37,542 bases of DNA. Source: an uncultured Algibacter sp. Lineage in GTDB: Bacteria; Bacteroidota; Bacteroidia; Flavobacteriales; Flavobacteriaceae. The stretch is taken from the NCBI RefSeq assembly GCF_905480415.1, contig NZ_CAJQQI010000107.1, forward strand, positions 1 through 37,542, written 5' to 3'. The stretch's first letter is position 1, and each line of letters begins with the position of its first letter. The notes beneath the pieces are model-generated. The model was not told the origin of the DNA. It saw only the letters and a list, made by a program, of their open reading frames with translations, and did no database searches. Positions 24,703 to 32,929 of this stretch are shown here, in pieces. A program made the translations under genes and the position numbers.

Positions 24703-25809
24703 ATGCCAATATATTTGGATCTCCATGAAATGCCTGATGGCGTTACAGCAGAACATGTCGCAGAAATGCATCAAGCTGATTTAAAAATTGAACATGAATT
24801 TAATTGTCGTGGGTTAACATATTGGTGTGACGAAAAAAGGCAAACAGCCTTCTGTTTGATAGAAGCTCCGAACAAACAAGCCCTTAAAGATTTACATGCT
24901 AAGGCTCATGGAGATGTACCTCTGCGCATAATTGAAGTAGACAACACCATAGTAGAATCGTTTTTGGGTAGGATAGAAGACCCGGAAAAATCTCAAAATA
25001 CTAAGCTAAATATTATAAATGACCCTGCTTTTAGAGTTTTAATGGTAATAGAAACGAGTAATTATTTAAATCGGCTGGAAGGAAATCAATTTACCATCTT
25101 TGCTCAAAAATTTCATAACAATGTATCTAAAACCTTAAAAAAATTTAACGGTCGTGTCGTAAAAAAAGATAACAACACATATTTAGCTTCCTTTAAATCT
25201 GTCACCGATGCGGTTTTATGTGCTTTAAAAATTCAGTTTCATTTCAAATATGTTACTCCAAAAGCCGACCCTTCTACACGTAAACTAAATATTGCTTTAA
25301 GCTCTGGTATTCCGATAACTAACAAAGAAAATATTTTTGAAGAGGCTATTACGCTAGCCACACGTATGTGCGATATTGTTAAGGAACAACTGGTAATTAC
25401 TACAGAGGTAAAATTATTATACGAGAGCGAAAATAGAAATGCTGCGATTGATAATAAAATGATTAAAATATTGAAACCTAATGAAGAAAAGTTTCTAACG
25501 CAGTTAATTGATTTTGTAGGACAGGTATGGGACAAACCCAACTTTCATGTGAATGACTTTAGCAATGCTCTAGGTTTTAGTAAATCACAACTTTATAGAA
25601 AACTGACTAAATTAACAGGGCAATCACCAAATAAATTTTTAAAAGAATTTAGATTACACAAAGCTCTAGAGTTGTTACATAAACAAAATGGTAATATTTC
25701 GGAAATAGCTTTTGAAACAGGATTTAATAGCGCCGCTTATTTCTCAAAATGTTTTCTTGATAAATACGGTATCCTCCCTTCAAAATATATTCAACAGCAT
25801 ATCCTTTAA
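24703..25809 (+). CDS. Three-domain regulator: DUF4242, cyclase-like domain, AraC HTH
   Basis: Three domains follow one another in 368 residues. Residues 1-90 match DUF4242 (nickel-binding SCO4226 type), with MPIYLDLHEMPDGVTAEHVA and GLTYWCDEKRQTAFCLIEAP. Residues 108-245 follow the class III nucleotide cyclase fold (FRVLMVIETSNYL, KKFNGRVVKKDNNTYLASF, GIPITNKENIFEEAITLATR). Both metal aspartates are replaced: the first motif reads MVIETSN where FTDIVGS is usual, and NNT stands for GDG, so it should not make cyclic nucleotide. Residues 275-368 are an AraC-type double helix-turn-helix ending in ISEIAFETGFNSAAYFSKCF. It probably senses a ligand or metal and controls the three genes that follow on the same strand, 84 bp downstream of which lies a promoter element. 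Confidence 0.82.
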   Translation: MPIYLDLHEMPDGVTAEHVAEMHQADLKIEHEFNCRGLTYWCDEKRQTAFCLIEAPNKQALKDLHAKAHGDVPLRIIEVDNTIVESFLGRIEDPEKSQNTKLNIINDPAFRVLMVIETSNYLNRLEGNQFTIFAQKFHNNVSKTLKKFNGRVVKKDNNTYLASFKSVTDAVLCALKIQFHFKYVTPKADPSTRKLNIALSSGIPITNKENIFEEAITLATRMCDIVKEQLVITTEVKLLYESENRNAAIDNKMIKILKPNEEKFLTQLIDFVGQVWDKPNFHVNDFSNALGFSKSQLYRKLTKLTGQSPNKFLKEFRLHKALELLHKQNGNISEIAFETGFNSAAYFSKCFLDKYGILPSKYIQQHIL

Positions 25810-25892
25810 GGTGTGTTTTCGATAAAATCATAAATGATTCAAAATTCTACTTTTTTGAATTAAATTTAGAAGTGCGTTCCTTTTACTATATA

Positions 25893-25900
25893 TAGATTTG
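25893..25900 (+). promoter_or_regulatory. -7 promoter element for the globin operon
   Basis: TAGATTTG is a perfect TAnnTTTG. Transcription would begin near 25904, which supports the globin start at 25925 and excludes the upstream TTG at 25898. Confidence 0.5.
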
Positions 25901-25924
25901 GAATATAACCAAAACTATAACATT

Positions 25925-26299
25925 ATGAGTAAAACACTTTTTGAACGATTAGGTGGTAGAAATGGCATCTCTATGATTGTTGATGATACGGTAGAAAATC
26001 ACATGAATAATTCTGCTGTAAATGCGAGATTTCTTCCTTTTAAAGAAAAACCAGAACAATTAGCTATTATAAAAAACCATACAGTTGATTTTTTTAGTGC
26101 TGGCAGTGGTGGACCAAATAATTACAAAGGAAAAGATATGGTAACGGCACATACCGGTATGAATATCAGTCATGCAGAATATATGCATGTAATGAATGAT
26201 ATTTTTATGGCTCTCGATAAAAATAATATTGATGAAGATTCTAAAAAAGATGTGCTTTCAATCCTATGGTCCTTAAAAGGCATGATGATTAGCAAATAA
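25925..26299 (+). CDS. Group 1 truncated haemoglobin
   Basis: A 124-residue two-over-two globin. FERLGGRNGISMIVDDTVE is the usual opening helix. His76 in MVTAHTGMNISHAEY is the proximal haem ligand, in the same place as in trHbN proteins. The glycine-rich turn GSGGPNNYKGKDM before it is also standard. Such globins bind oxygen or nitric oxide and often protect from nitrosative stress. The start at ATG 25925 matches the conserved N-terminus. It opens a three-gene run with the FAD oxidase (21 bp gap) and the cupin (10 bp gap). Confidence 0.92.
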   Translation: MSKTLFERLGGRNGISMIVDDTVENHMNNSAVNARFLPFKEKPEQLAIIKNHTVDFFSAGSGGPNNYKGKDMVTAHTGMNISHAEYMHVMNDIFMALDKNNIDEDSKKDVLSILWSLKGMMISK

Positions 26300-26320
26300 C
26301 CAACCAAAATTTAATTTAAC

Positions 26321-27706
26321 ATGAAAAATCCAGTCAAAGATTTAAACCCTGAATTAATTGAAGCATTTACTCTACAGATAAGAGGTGAAATTATTTTACC
26401 AACAAACAAAGAATATAACGAAACTCGAAAAGTATATAACGGTATGATTAATAAACATCCCGGAATGTTTGTTATGTGTGTTGATGTTGCAGATGTTATG
26501 TCTGCTGTAAACTTTGGAAGAGAAAATAATTTATTGATTGCTATTAGAGGAGGTGGGCACAATGGAGGCGGATTAGGATTATGCGATGACGGTTTAGTCA
26601 TTGATTTATCAGGTATTAAATTTATTCGTGTAGACACCTCTAACAATACAGTGCGCGTTGGCGGAGGTAATCTTTGGGGTGAAGTCGATCATGCAACGCA
26701 TCCTTTTGGATTAGCTGTTCCTGCAGGTATAATTTCAACTACAGGTGTTGGCGGACTAACATTGGGTGGTGGCGTTGGTCATTTATCTCGAAAATACGGC
26801 TTGACGATTGACAATCTTTTAGAAGCGGATATGGTTCTAGCAGATGGCTCTTTTGTAACCGTAAATGCTAACCAAAACTCTGATTTATTTTGGGCCATTC
26901 GTGGTGGAGGTGGAAACTTTGGTATTGTTACGTCGTTTAAATTTCAAGCTCATAAAGTTAAAAATGTGATTGGAGGCCCCACGTTATGGCCTATAGAAAG
27001 GACTGAAGAAATCATAGAATGGTATCATAAGTTCATTAATAATGCACCTGATGAATTAAATGGATTTATTGCTACTATGGTTATTCCCGGACCTCCTTTT
27101 CCTGATTTTTTACATGGAAACAAGTATTGCGGTATTGTATGGTGTTATACTGGTAATCAACAAGAATTCGACAAATTAATAAAGCCTGCTATGGATTTAG
27201 AGCCCATTTTTGCTCACGTAGGTGAAATGCCCTATCCATCAATTCAAACTTTATTTGACGGATTGATGCCTCATGGATTACAATGGTATTGGAGAGCTGA
27301 TTTTTTTAATGAACTAGGCCCTGAAGTTAGAGCTAAACATTTAAATTTTGGATCTAAAATACCAACGCCTCTTTCTCAAATGCACTTATACCCAATTAGT
27401 GGAGCAGCCAGCAGAGTTGGAGCTACAGACACGCCCTGGGCGTATCGCGATGCTAAATATGCAGGCGTGATAGTAGGTGTTGACCCAGATCCAGTAAATG
27501 CAGATAAAATTACCAGTTGGTGTAAAGATTACTGGGAAGCATTACATCCCTACTCTTCTGGTGGTGCCTATTCTAACTTTATGATGGATGAAGGACAAGA
27601 ACGCGTAAAGGCGAGTTACAAACAAAATTATGATCGCTTATCAAAAATAAAGAGAATGTACGATCCGAATAATTTATTTCGGGTTAATCAGAATATTAAA
27701 CCCTAA
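26321..27706 (+). CDS. FAD-linked oxidoreductase with BBE domain
   Basis: A 461-residue flavoprotein of the vanillyl-alcohol oxidase/berberine-bridge group. The FAD-binding part holds IAIRGGGHNGGGLGLCDDG, where His80 is the expected covalent flavin link, and TGVGGLTLGGGVGHLSRKYG. The second Cys link of bicovalent members is not present at the usual place. The C-terminal BBE segment reads YSNFMMDEGQERVKASY and YDPNNLFRVNQNIKP. There is no signal peptide, so it is cytoplasmic, and oxygen is the likely electron acceptor. Substrates of this family range from sugars to alkaloids and cannot be chosen here. Oxygen or peroxide chemistry may explain the globin next door. Confidence 0.92.
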   Translation: MKNPVKDLNPELIEAFTLQIRGEIILPTNKEYNETRKVYNGMINKHPGMFVMCVDVADVMSAVNFGRENNLLIAIRGGGHNGGGLGLCDDGLVIDLSGIKFIRVDTSNNTVRVGGGNLWGEVDHATHPFGLAVPAGIISTTGVGGLTLGGGVGHLSRKYGLTIDNLLEADMVLADGSFVTVNANQNSDLFWAIRGGGGNFGIVTSFKFQAHKVKNVIGGPTLWPIERTEEIIEWYHKFINNAPDELNGFIATMVIPGPPFPDFLHGNKYCGIVWCYTGNQQEFDKLIKPAMDLEPIFAHVGEMPYPSIQTLFDGLMPHGLQWYWRADFFNELGPEVRAKHLNFGSKIPTPLSQMHLYPISGAASRVGATDTPWAYRDAKYAGVIVGVDPDPVNADKITSWCKDYWEALHPYSSGGAYSNFMMDEGQERVKASYKQNYDRLSKIKRMYDPNNLFRVNQNIKP

Positions 27707-27716
27707 CATTAACATT

Positions 27717-28196
27717 ATGAAAGCTATATTTAATAATTTCAAAATAAAAAAAGGATATATAATACTCCTGTTTTTATTACCAACATTATGCCTTGCTCAA
27801 AGCCAAAATGAATCGACTCAAGAGCAATCAGAACTCAAAACATTCCAAGACAACGACTTGGTTTGGCTTCCAGCACCATCTTTTTTACCACGTTGCACAT
27901 TTACAGTGGTGCATGGCGATATGAGTCAGCCTAATTTAGATGTCTTTTTTAAAGTTCCTGAAAACACAAAAGTACCCAAACATTGGCACCATTCTCAAGA
28001 ACGCATGATCTTAATCTCAGGTGAAATGGAAGTCCAATACGAAGGTGAACCTTCGCAACTCATGAAAACGGGTTCTTACGCTTATGGTCCTGCCAAAAAA
28101 CCACATTTAGCTAAATGTCTTGACAAGGGACCTTGTGTTCTATTTATTGCACTTGTAGAGCCTTTTGACGCCTTTCCAATTACAATAAAAAACTGA
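27717..28196 (+). CDS. Exported single-domain cupin
   Basis: A 159-residue protein with a clear Sec signal (hydrophobic core about residues 13-25, cleavage after LCLA at residue 27). The metal motif sits in VPKHWHHSQERMILISGEM with His89, His91 and Glu95, and the later histidine is in KKPHLAKC. It resembles the small DUF4437/quercetinase-like cupins, which may be metal-dependent dioxygenases or isomerases. It is last in the globin operon and is closed by a strong hairpin terminator. Because it is exported while the oxidase is cytoplasmic, the two would act on different sides of the inner membrane. Confidence 0.85.
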   Translation: MKAIFNNFKIKKGYIILLFLLPTLCLAQSQNESTQEQSELKTFQDNDLVWLPAPSFLPRCTFTVVHGDMSQPNLDVFFKVPENTKVPKHWHHSQERMILISGEMEVQYEGEPSQLMKTGSYAYGPAKKPHLAKCLDKGPCVLFIALVEPFDAFPITIKN

Positions 28197-28219
28197 CCCT
28201 ATCTAAGTACCTCAAAAAC

Positions 28220-28253
28220 AGAAAAGCCACTGCATTTTTGCAGTGGCTTTTCT
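28220..28253. terminator. Bidirectional terminator between the cupin and pdhC genes
   Basis: AGAAAAGCCACTGCA (28220-28234) and TGCAGTGGCTTTTCT (28239-28253) form a perfect 15-bp stem with a 4-nt T loop. It stands between two convergent genes and the A/T-rich ends suit both directions. Confidence 0.9.
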
Positions 28254-28272
28254 TTAGTATTTTATTAATTAC

Positions 28273-29901
28273 CTATACCAGCATAGTCACAGGGTTCTCA
28301 ATATAGCCTTTTAATGTTTGAAGGAATTGAGCACCTGTTGCGCCATCAACCGTTCTATGGTCGCAGGCTAATGATAATTTCATGGTATTACCCACGACTA
28401 TTTGACCATTTTTAACAACTGGTTTTTCAACAATATTTCCAACAGAAAGTATTGCAGAATTTGGTTGATTTATAATCGATGTAAATGTATCGATACCAAA
28501 CATCCCTAAGTTAGAAACTGTAAAGGTACTTCCTTGCATTTCGTCTGGTGTTAACTTTTTGTTTCTTGCTTTTCCTGCGAGGTCTTTTACAGCAGCACCT
28601 ATTTGAGGTAGTGTTTGCTCATTAGCAAATCTTACTACAGGCACAACTAAACCATCAGGAACTGCAACAGCCACTCCAATATGCACGTGATTATTCAAAC
28701 GCATTTTATCTGCAAACCATTGCGAGTTTACTTGCGGGTGTTCTTTTAAAGCCAATGCACATGCTTTAACAATAATATCGTTATAAGAAATCTTAGTATC
28801 TGGAATCGAGTTAAATTGAGCACGGAACGCCATAGCATTTTCCATATCAAACTCAACACTTAAATAATAATGAGGCGCCGAAAACTTAGAGTTAGTTAAT
28901 GCTTTTGCAATAGCTTTACGCATTTGCGAATTATCAATATCATCAAAGTCTTCTTGTCCTGAAGGAACAAATTTACCTACTGCAGCTGCTACTCCTGCTG
29001 CTGCTGGTTCGTAATTTTCTATATCACGTTTTATAATACGTCCATTTTCTCCAGAACCTTGAACTTTCACCAAATTGATACCTTTTTCCTCAGCCAACTT
29101 TTTAGCAAGTGGTGACACATATAAGCGTCCGTTTTGAGTTACTGCCGTTGGTGCTGGAACACTCGTTTTTGGAGTTGAAGTTGGTGCAGCTTTTGGCACA
29201 TCCTTATTAGCTGCAACTTTCGGTGCCTCCTCTTTTTTAGCTGGTTCTGATGTTGCAGAGAAACTAGAAGCAACTCCTGAAACATCGGTACCTGCAGGAC
29301 CAATAATAGCTAAAAGAGCATCAACTTTAGCTGACTCACCTTCTTTTAATCCTATTTCTAATAACGTACCAGATTGGAATGATTCAAATTCCATAGTTGC
29401 TTTATCTGTTTCTATTTCTGCTAAAATATCGCCTTCTTCAACCGTATCTCCAACGTTCTTTAACCAAGTCGCAACAGTTCCTTCTTCCATAGTGTCACTT
29501 AAACGCGGCATAGTAACCACTATAACACCTTCTGGTAAATCTTGAGAAACGTCTTTTTTAGACGCTTCGACTGCACTAGGAGTAACGTTTTCGTTCTTTT
29601 CTTCTTCTTTCGCTTCCGCGGAAGCGTTACCACCTCCATTTAACAAACCAGAAATGTCTTCTCCTTCATCACCAATAATTGCTAAAAGCTCATCTACTTT
29701 TGTAGTTTCGCCTTCTTGAACGCCAATATGAAGCAATGTGCCTTCATTAAAAGATTCGAACTCCATTGTGGCTTTATCAGTTTCTATTTCAGCTAAAATA
29801 TCACCTTCCTCAATTTTATCTCCTACTTTTTTTAACCAAGCAGCAACGGTTCCTTCTTCCATTGTATCGCTTAAACGCGGCATGTTTACTACTATTGCCA
29901 T
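28273..29901 (-). CDS. pdhC: Pyruvate dehydrogenase E2, dihydrolipoamide acetyltransferase
   Basis: E2 carries acetyl groups on lipoyl arms and passes them to CoA. The 542-residue protein has two N-terminal lipoyl domains with lipoyl lysines at Lys43 and Lys167, both in ETDKATMEFESF. The E3-binding domain covers about residues 257-297 (YVSPLAKKLAEEKGINLVKV), and the catalytic domain about 320-542, with the active-site segment DHRTVDGATG. Linkers between them are rich in Ala, Pro, Glu and Lys. It starts 3 bp after pdhA. The two lipoyl domains are unusually alike, suggesting a recent duplication or gene conversion. A 16-bp palindrome lies in the linker after the first. Confidence 0.96.
   Translation of the reverse strand: MAIVVNMPRLSDTMEEGTVAAWLKKVGDKIEEGDILAEIETDKATMEFESFNEGTLLHIGVQEGETTKVDELLAIIGDEGEDISGLLNGGGNASAEAKEEEKNENVTPSAVEASKKDVSQDLPEGVIVVTMPRLSDTMEEGTVATWLKNVGDTVEEGDILAEIETDKATMEFESFQSGTLLEIGLKEGESAKVDALLAIIGPAGTDVSGVASSFSATSEPAKKEEAPKVAANKDVPKAAPTSTPKTSVPAPTAVTQNGRLYVSPLAKKLAEEKGINLVKVQGSGENGRIIKRDIENYEPAAAGVAAAVGKFVPSGQEDFDDIDNSQMRKAIAKALTNSKFSAPHYYLSVEFDMENAMAFRAQFNSIPDTKISYNDIIVKACALALKEHPQVNSQWFADKMRLNNHVHIGVAVAVPDGLVVPVVRFANEQTLPQIGAAVKDLAGKARNKKLTPDEMQGSTFTVSNLGMFGIDTFTSIINQPNSAILSVGNIVEKPVVKNGQIVVGNTMKLSLACDHRTVDGATGAQFLQTLKGYIENPVTMLV
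29611..29626. repeat. 16-bp GC-rich palindrome inside pdhC
   Basis: CGCTTCCGCGGAAGCG is a perfect palindrome in the part of pdhC that encodes the flexible linker around residues 92-97. It stands out in the AT-rich surroundings. It could be a dispersed short palindrome that is tolerated in a linker. Confidence 0.5.
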
Positions 29902-29904
29902 ATC

Positions 29905-30903
29905 TTATATTTTGTGTTGAATAAATGGATAATCTTCTTGCTCGTAAACCATATCGTAAAGCTGTTGCTTTTCTGGGTATGGAGATTCGTCTGCGAATTT
30001 TTCACATTCTGCCACAAGCGCTTTTACGCGTTTATCAATTACTTTAATATCATCTTCAGTAGCATATTTCTTATCAAGAATAACATCTTTTACTTGTGTA
30101 ATAGGGTCTATCTTCTTGTATTCTTGAACCTCATCTTTCGTTCTGTAATGCTGAGCATCACTCATTGAGTGCCCTCGATATCGATACGTTTTTAATTCTA
30201 AAAATGTTGGCCCACCACCTTTACGTGCCCTTTGAATGGCTTCATCAAAAGCTTCAGCAACTTTAATTGGATTCATACCATCAACTGGACCGCATGGCAT
30301 ATCGTAACCTAAACCTAATTTCCATATTTCAGTATGGTTTGCAGTTCGCTCTACAGAAGTACCCATAGCATAGCCATTGTTTTCACAAACAAACACAACT
30401 GGTAAATTCCAAAGCATAGCCAAGTTAAATGTTTCATGTAATGATCCTTGACGTGCAGCACCATCTCCAAAACAACAGATAGTTACACCATCAACATCGT
30501 GATATTTATCACCAAATGCAATTCCTGCTCCTAAAGGGATTTGACCTCCTACAATTCCATGACCGCCATAGAATCTAAACTCTTTAGAGAAAATATGCAT
30601 AGACCCTCCCATACCTTTGGAAGTTCCTGTCACTTTTCCATATAATTCTGCCATAACACGTTTAGGATCTACACCCATACCTATGGGTTGAACGTGATTA
30701 CGATAAGCAGTAATCATTTTATCCTTAGTCAAATCCATAGCATGTAAAGCACCTGCTAAAACTGCTTCTTGACCATTATATAAATGAAGAAAACCTCTTA
30801 CTTTTTGTTGAATGTAGACGGCAGCAAGTTTGTCTTCAAACTTCCTCCAGAATAACATGTCTTCATACCATTTGAGGTAAACCTCTTTTGTGATTTTTTG
30901 CAT
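29905..30903 (-). CDS. pdhA: Pyruvate dehydrogenase E1 component, alpha subunit
   Basis: The thiamine-diphosphate subunit that decarboxylates pyruvate. The 332-residue protein holds the TPP motif GDGAARQGSLHETFNLAMLWNLP with the closing ENNGYAMGTS (about residues 143-180), and YRYRGHSMSDAQHYR near residue 245, the phosphorylation-loop region of the family. The N-terminal VRGFLHLYNGQEAV is also standard. The beta subunit gene (pdhB) is not next to it; only E1 alpha and E2 are together here, so E1 beta and E3 must be encoded elsewhere. Confidence 0.96.
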   Translation of the reverse strand: MQKITKEVYLKWYEDMLFWRKFEDKLAAVYIQQKVRGFLHLYNGQEAVLAGALHAMDLTKDKMITAYRNHVQPIGMGVDPKRVMAELYGKVTGTSKGMGGSMHIFSKEFRFYGGHGIVGGQIPLGAGIAFGDKYHDVDGVTICCFGDGAARQGSLHETFNLAMLWNLPVVFVCENNGYAMGTSVERTANHTEIWKLGLGYDMPCGPVDGMNPIKVAEAFDEAIQRARKGGGPTFLELKTYRYRGHSMSDAQHYRTKDEVQEYKKIDPITQVKDVILDKKYATEDDIKVIDKRVKALVAECEKFADESPYPEKQQLYDMVYEQEDYPFIQHKI

Positions 30904-30935
30904 TGAATATTATTATAATATTAATAAGCGAAATA

Positions 30936-30943
30936 CAAAAGTA
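30936..30943 (-). promoter_or_regulatory. -7 promoter element for pdhA-pdhC
   Basis: The minus strand reads TACTTTTG, a perfect TAnnTTTG, predicting a leader of about 29 nt. It overlaps a small inverted repeat, AAAGTA (30938-30943) and TACTTT (30945-30950), which could be a regulator site. Confidence 0.5.
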
Positions 30944-31077
30944 ATACTTTGTAGTGTATTGAAGAAGTGCAATATGCCGAAAGTATAAAAAATATCAAAA
31001 AAAGCAATCTAAGCTACTTAGGTTAACCAATTATTAATTTTTACAACAATTACTTATACATCTGAAAAATTGCAACG

Positions 31078-31560
31078 TTATAGCACCGACTTATCAAACA
31101 CGAGCGGTAATAAGTTAGCGAGCGAATTAGATTTAGCAACCGCCCCTGTTTCTCCCATAAAATAGATTTCTATTGGAGATTCTTGTTTTATCTCATACTC
31201 TGCAATGGCCTGTCTACAAGCTCCGCAAGGTGGAATAGGTTTTGTTGTCTGATTTCTTTTTGACCCTGCCGAAATAGCCATACGTATTATCTTTGAATCG
31301 GGAAACTGAGATCCAGCATAATAAATAGCTGTACGCTCTGCACATAAGCCAGAAGGATACGATGCATTTTCTTGATTATTACCTGTAATAACCTGTCCAT
31401 TATCTAAAAGTAATGCAGCTCCAACATAAAATTTAGAGTATGGTGCATAAGCCTTTCCTCTAGCTTCAATAGCTTTTTGCATTAGTGATAATGCTTCATT
31501 TGGAAGTTCGTTAACATTATCAAAAACATATAATGTAGATTCTATTTTTATTTCCTTCAT
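31078..31560 (-). CDS. cdd: Cytidine deaminase
   Basis: The enzyme deaminates cytidine and deoxycytidine to uridine forms in pyrimidine salvage. The 160-residue protein has the zinc motif Cys73-Ala-Glu75 in GLCAERTAIYYA and Cys112/Cys115 in PCGACRQAI. KAYAPYSKFYVGAALL is the substrate-binding part. The frame is open two codons further to a TTG at 31566, but the ATG at 31560 fits better. A TACATTTG -7 element ends only three bases before it, so the transcript may be leaderless. Confidence 0.95.
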   Translation of the reverse strand: MKEIKIESTLYVFDNVNELPNEALSLMQKAIEARGKAYAPYSKFYVGAALLLDNGQVITGNNQENASYPSGLCAERTAIYYAGSQFPDSKIIRMAISAGSKRNQTTKPIPPCGACRQAIAEYEIKQESPIEIYFMGETGAVAKSNSLANLLPLVFDKSVL

Positions 31561-31563
31561 AAT

Positions 31564-31571
31564 CAAATGTA
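31564..31571 (-). promoter_or_regulatory. -7 element placed for a leaderless cdd transcript
   Basis: On the minus strand TACATTTG matches TAnnTTTG and is followed by three bases and the cdd ATG. The predicted transcript start falls on the start codon. Confidence 0.5.
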
Positions 31572-31598
31572 TTTAAATAATTTTAAGAAACCATTATA

Positions 31599-31630
31599 AT
31601 ACCAATGTAACTATAGAATTACATTGGTAT
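31599..31630. repeat. 12-bp perfect inverted repeat upstream of cdd
   Basis: ATACCAATGTAA (31599-31610) and TTACATTGGTAT (31619-31630) pair perfectly around 8 nt. It lies between the porV terminator and the cdd -7 element, so it could be a second terminator stem, a regulator site or a small repeat. Confidence 0.6.
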
Positions 31631-31634
31631 AAAC

Positions 31635-31668
31635 AAAAAAACTATTGCTAATTAGCAATAGTTTTTTT
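31635..31668 (-). terminator. Terminator after porV
   Basis: A perfect palindrome with 17-nt arms: the A run plus ACTATTGCTAA is followed by TTAGCAATAGT plus a T run. In the minus direction it lies 20 bp after the porV stop and has the A-tract, stem and T-tract order of an intrinsic terminator. Confidence 0.85.
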
Positions 31669-31688
31669 ATAAATTTATTTAAATTTTA

Positions 31689-32891
31689 CTAATATTCATT
31701 ATACTCGCCAGCACCAATATTAAACGTTAACGAGAAACGTAAGGTGTTTTCTAAAGGACTTTGTACTTTGGATGCAGAAAACAAGTACGACAAATCTATA
31801 TTTACAACATTTGCCTTAAATCCAGCTCCTAACGCTAAGAATTTTCTAGCGCCTTTATCTTCACTCTCATTAAAATAACCTGCTCTAAACGCAAATGAAT
31901 CTTGGTATAAATATTCTGCACTAAGTGCCCAAGTAAACTCTTTTAATTCCTCACTAAACCCATCAGGTGCATCACCAAATGACTGGAACATTCCAGATAA
32001 AAAGCTTACATCCGGATCTTGCCCTTCAACAATTATTGTTGATTCATCACTGTCTTGATTTCCATCGCCATCAGTATCTACAAAACCATAAATAGGTGGT
32101 GTTGGAACCAATAGTTTAGCTATTTCTGCTGTAACAGCTATTTTATTATAATCATCAAAAATAAAATCAAATCCTGCTCCTAATCTTAAGTTAGTAGGTT
32201 GAAAATTTTCTTGCCCGCCTTCATCATATTTAAATTTTGGACCAATGTTCTGAATTGCGAATCCTGCTCTCCAACGCCCATTAAAATCGCTATATGCTTC
32301 CTCTTCACTTTGATAATATCCAGAAATATCGACACCAAAAGTACTCGCAGGTGTTGCATCGCCATCCACCCCATCTAATCTTAAATCTGAACGCAAGTAG
32401 CGCATCGCTACAGACATACCAAATTGATCTGATAAACGTAGTGCATATGATGCATCAACAGTTAACTCGTTTGGTCTTTGTATTAATGCTTCCGAAAATT
32501 CATCAGTAACAAATTCTATATCACCTAACGAAAAATATTTTAAACTAACTGCAAATGCGCTACGTTCATCAATTCTATTGAAGTAAGTAACATTTCCTAA
32601 AAAAATATCATTCACTAATTTACTCAAGTAAGGCGTGTAACTTACCCCAAGACCTGATTTAGCTTCAGAAAACACATATTTTGATGAGTTCCATTGTTGT
32701 GAAAAGGCATCAACTGATGTTGCAACTCCCATATCTCCCAGGGCAGCTGCCCTAGCATCAGGAGCAATTAGTAAAAAAGGGACTCCTGTGGTGATAACCC
32801 TTCTATCTTGATTAGGAAAAATGACAGTTTCTTGTGCACTAGCTTTCAAAATAAAAGCAAAGGCTAACAATAGTAATATTTGATTCTTCAT
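31689..32891 (-). CDS. porV: Type IX secretion outer-membrane protein PorV
   Basis: PorV (LptO) is a 14-strand outer-membrane barrel that carries cargo from the SprA translocon to the PorU sortase. The 400-residue protein has a signal peptide ending KASAQ at residue 20. Next come the conserved segment ITTGVPFLLIAPDARAAALGDMGVATS, then QQWNSSKYVF, and a series of amphipathic strands to the C-terminus, which ends in LRFSLTFNIGAGEYNEY. A loop rich in Asp (VDTDGDGNQDSDES, about residues 270-283) looks like a calcium-binding repeat of the thrombospondin type 3 kind. The gene has its own TATATTTG -7 element 19 bp upstream and is followed by a terminator, so it can be expressed apart from porU. Confidence 0.95.
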   Translation of the reverse strand: MKNQILLLLAFAFILKASAQETVIFPNQDRRVITTGVPFLLIAPDARAAALGDMGVATSVDAFSQQWNSSKYVFSEAKSGLGVSYTPYLSKLVNDIFLGNVTYFNRIDERSAFAVSLKYFSLGDIEFVTDEFSEALIQRPNELTVDASYALRLSDQFGMSVAMRYLRSDLRLDGVDGDATPASTFGVDISGYYQSEEEAYSDFNGRWRAGFAIQNIGPKFKYDEGGQENFQPTNLRLGAGFDFIFDDYNKIAVTAEIAKLLVPTPPIYGFVDTDGDGNQDSDESTIIVEGQDPDVSFLSGMFQSFGDAPDGFSEELKEFTWALSAEYLYQDSFAFRAGYFNESEDKGARKFLALGAGFKANVVNIDLSYLFSASKVQSPLENTLRFSLTFNIGAGEYNEY

Positions 32892-32909
32892 GAATTAAAT
32901 TTTATTTAG

Positions 32910-32917
32910 CAAATATA
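32910..32917 (-). promoter_or_regulatory. -7 promoter element for porV
   Basis: The minus strand reads TATATTTG, a perfect TAnnTTTG, predicting a leader of about 15 nt. It lies between the long palindrome and porV, so porV need not depend on read-through from porU. Confidence 0.5.
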
Positions 32918-32929
32918 ATTTTTTATTAG

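Noticed and set aside
25239-25541. Minus-strand open frame of 100 codons inside the AraC-type regulator
   Set aside because: It is antisense to recognisable cyclase-like and linker sequence and has no known domain.
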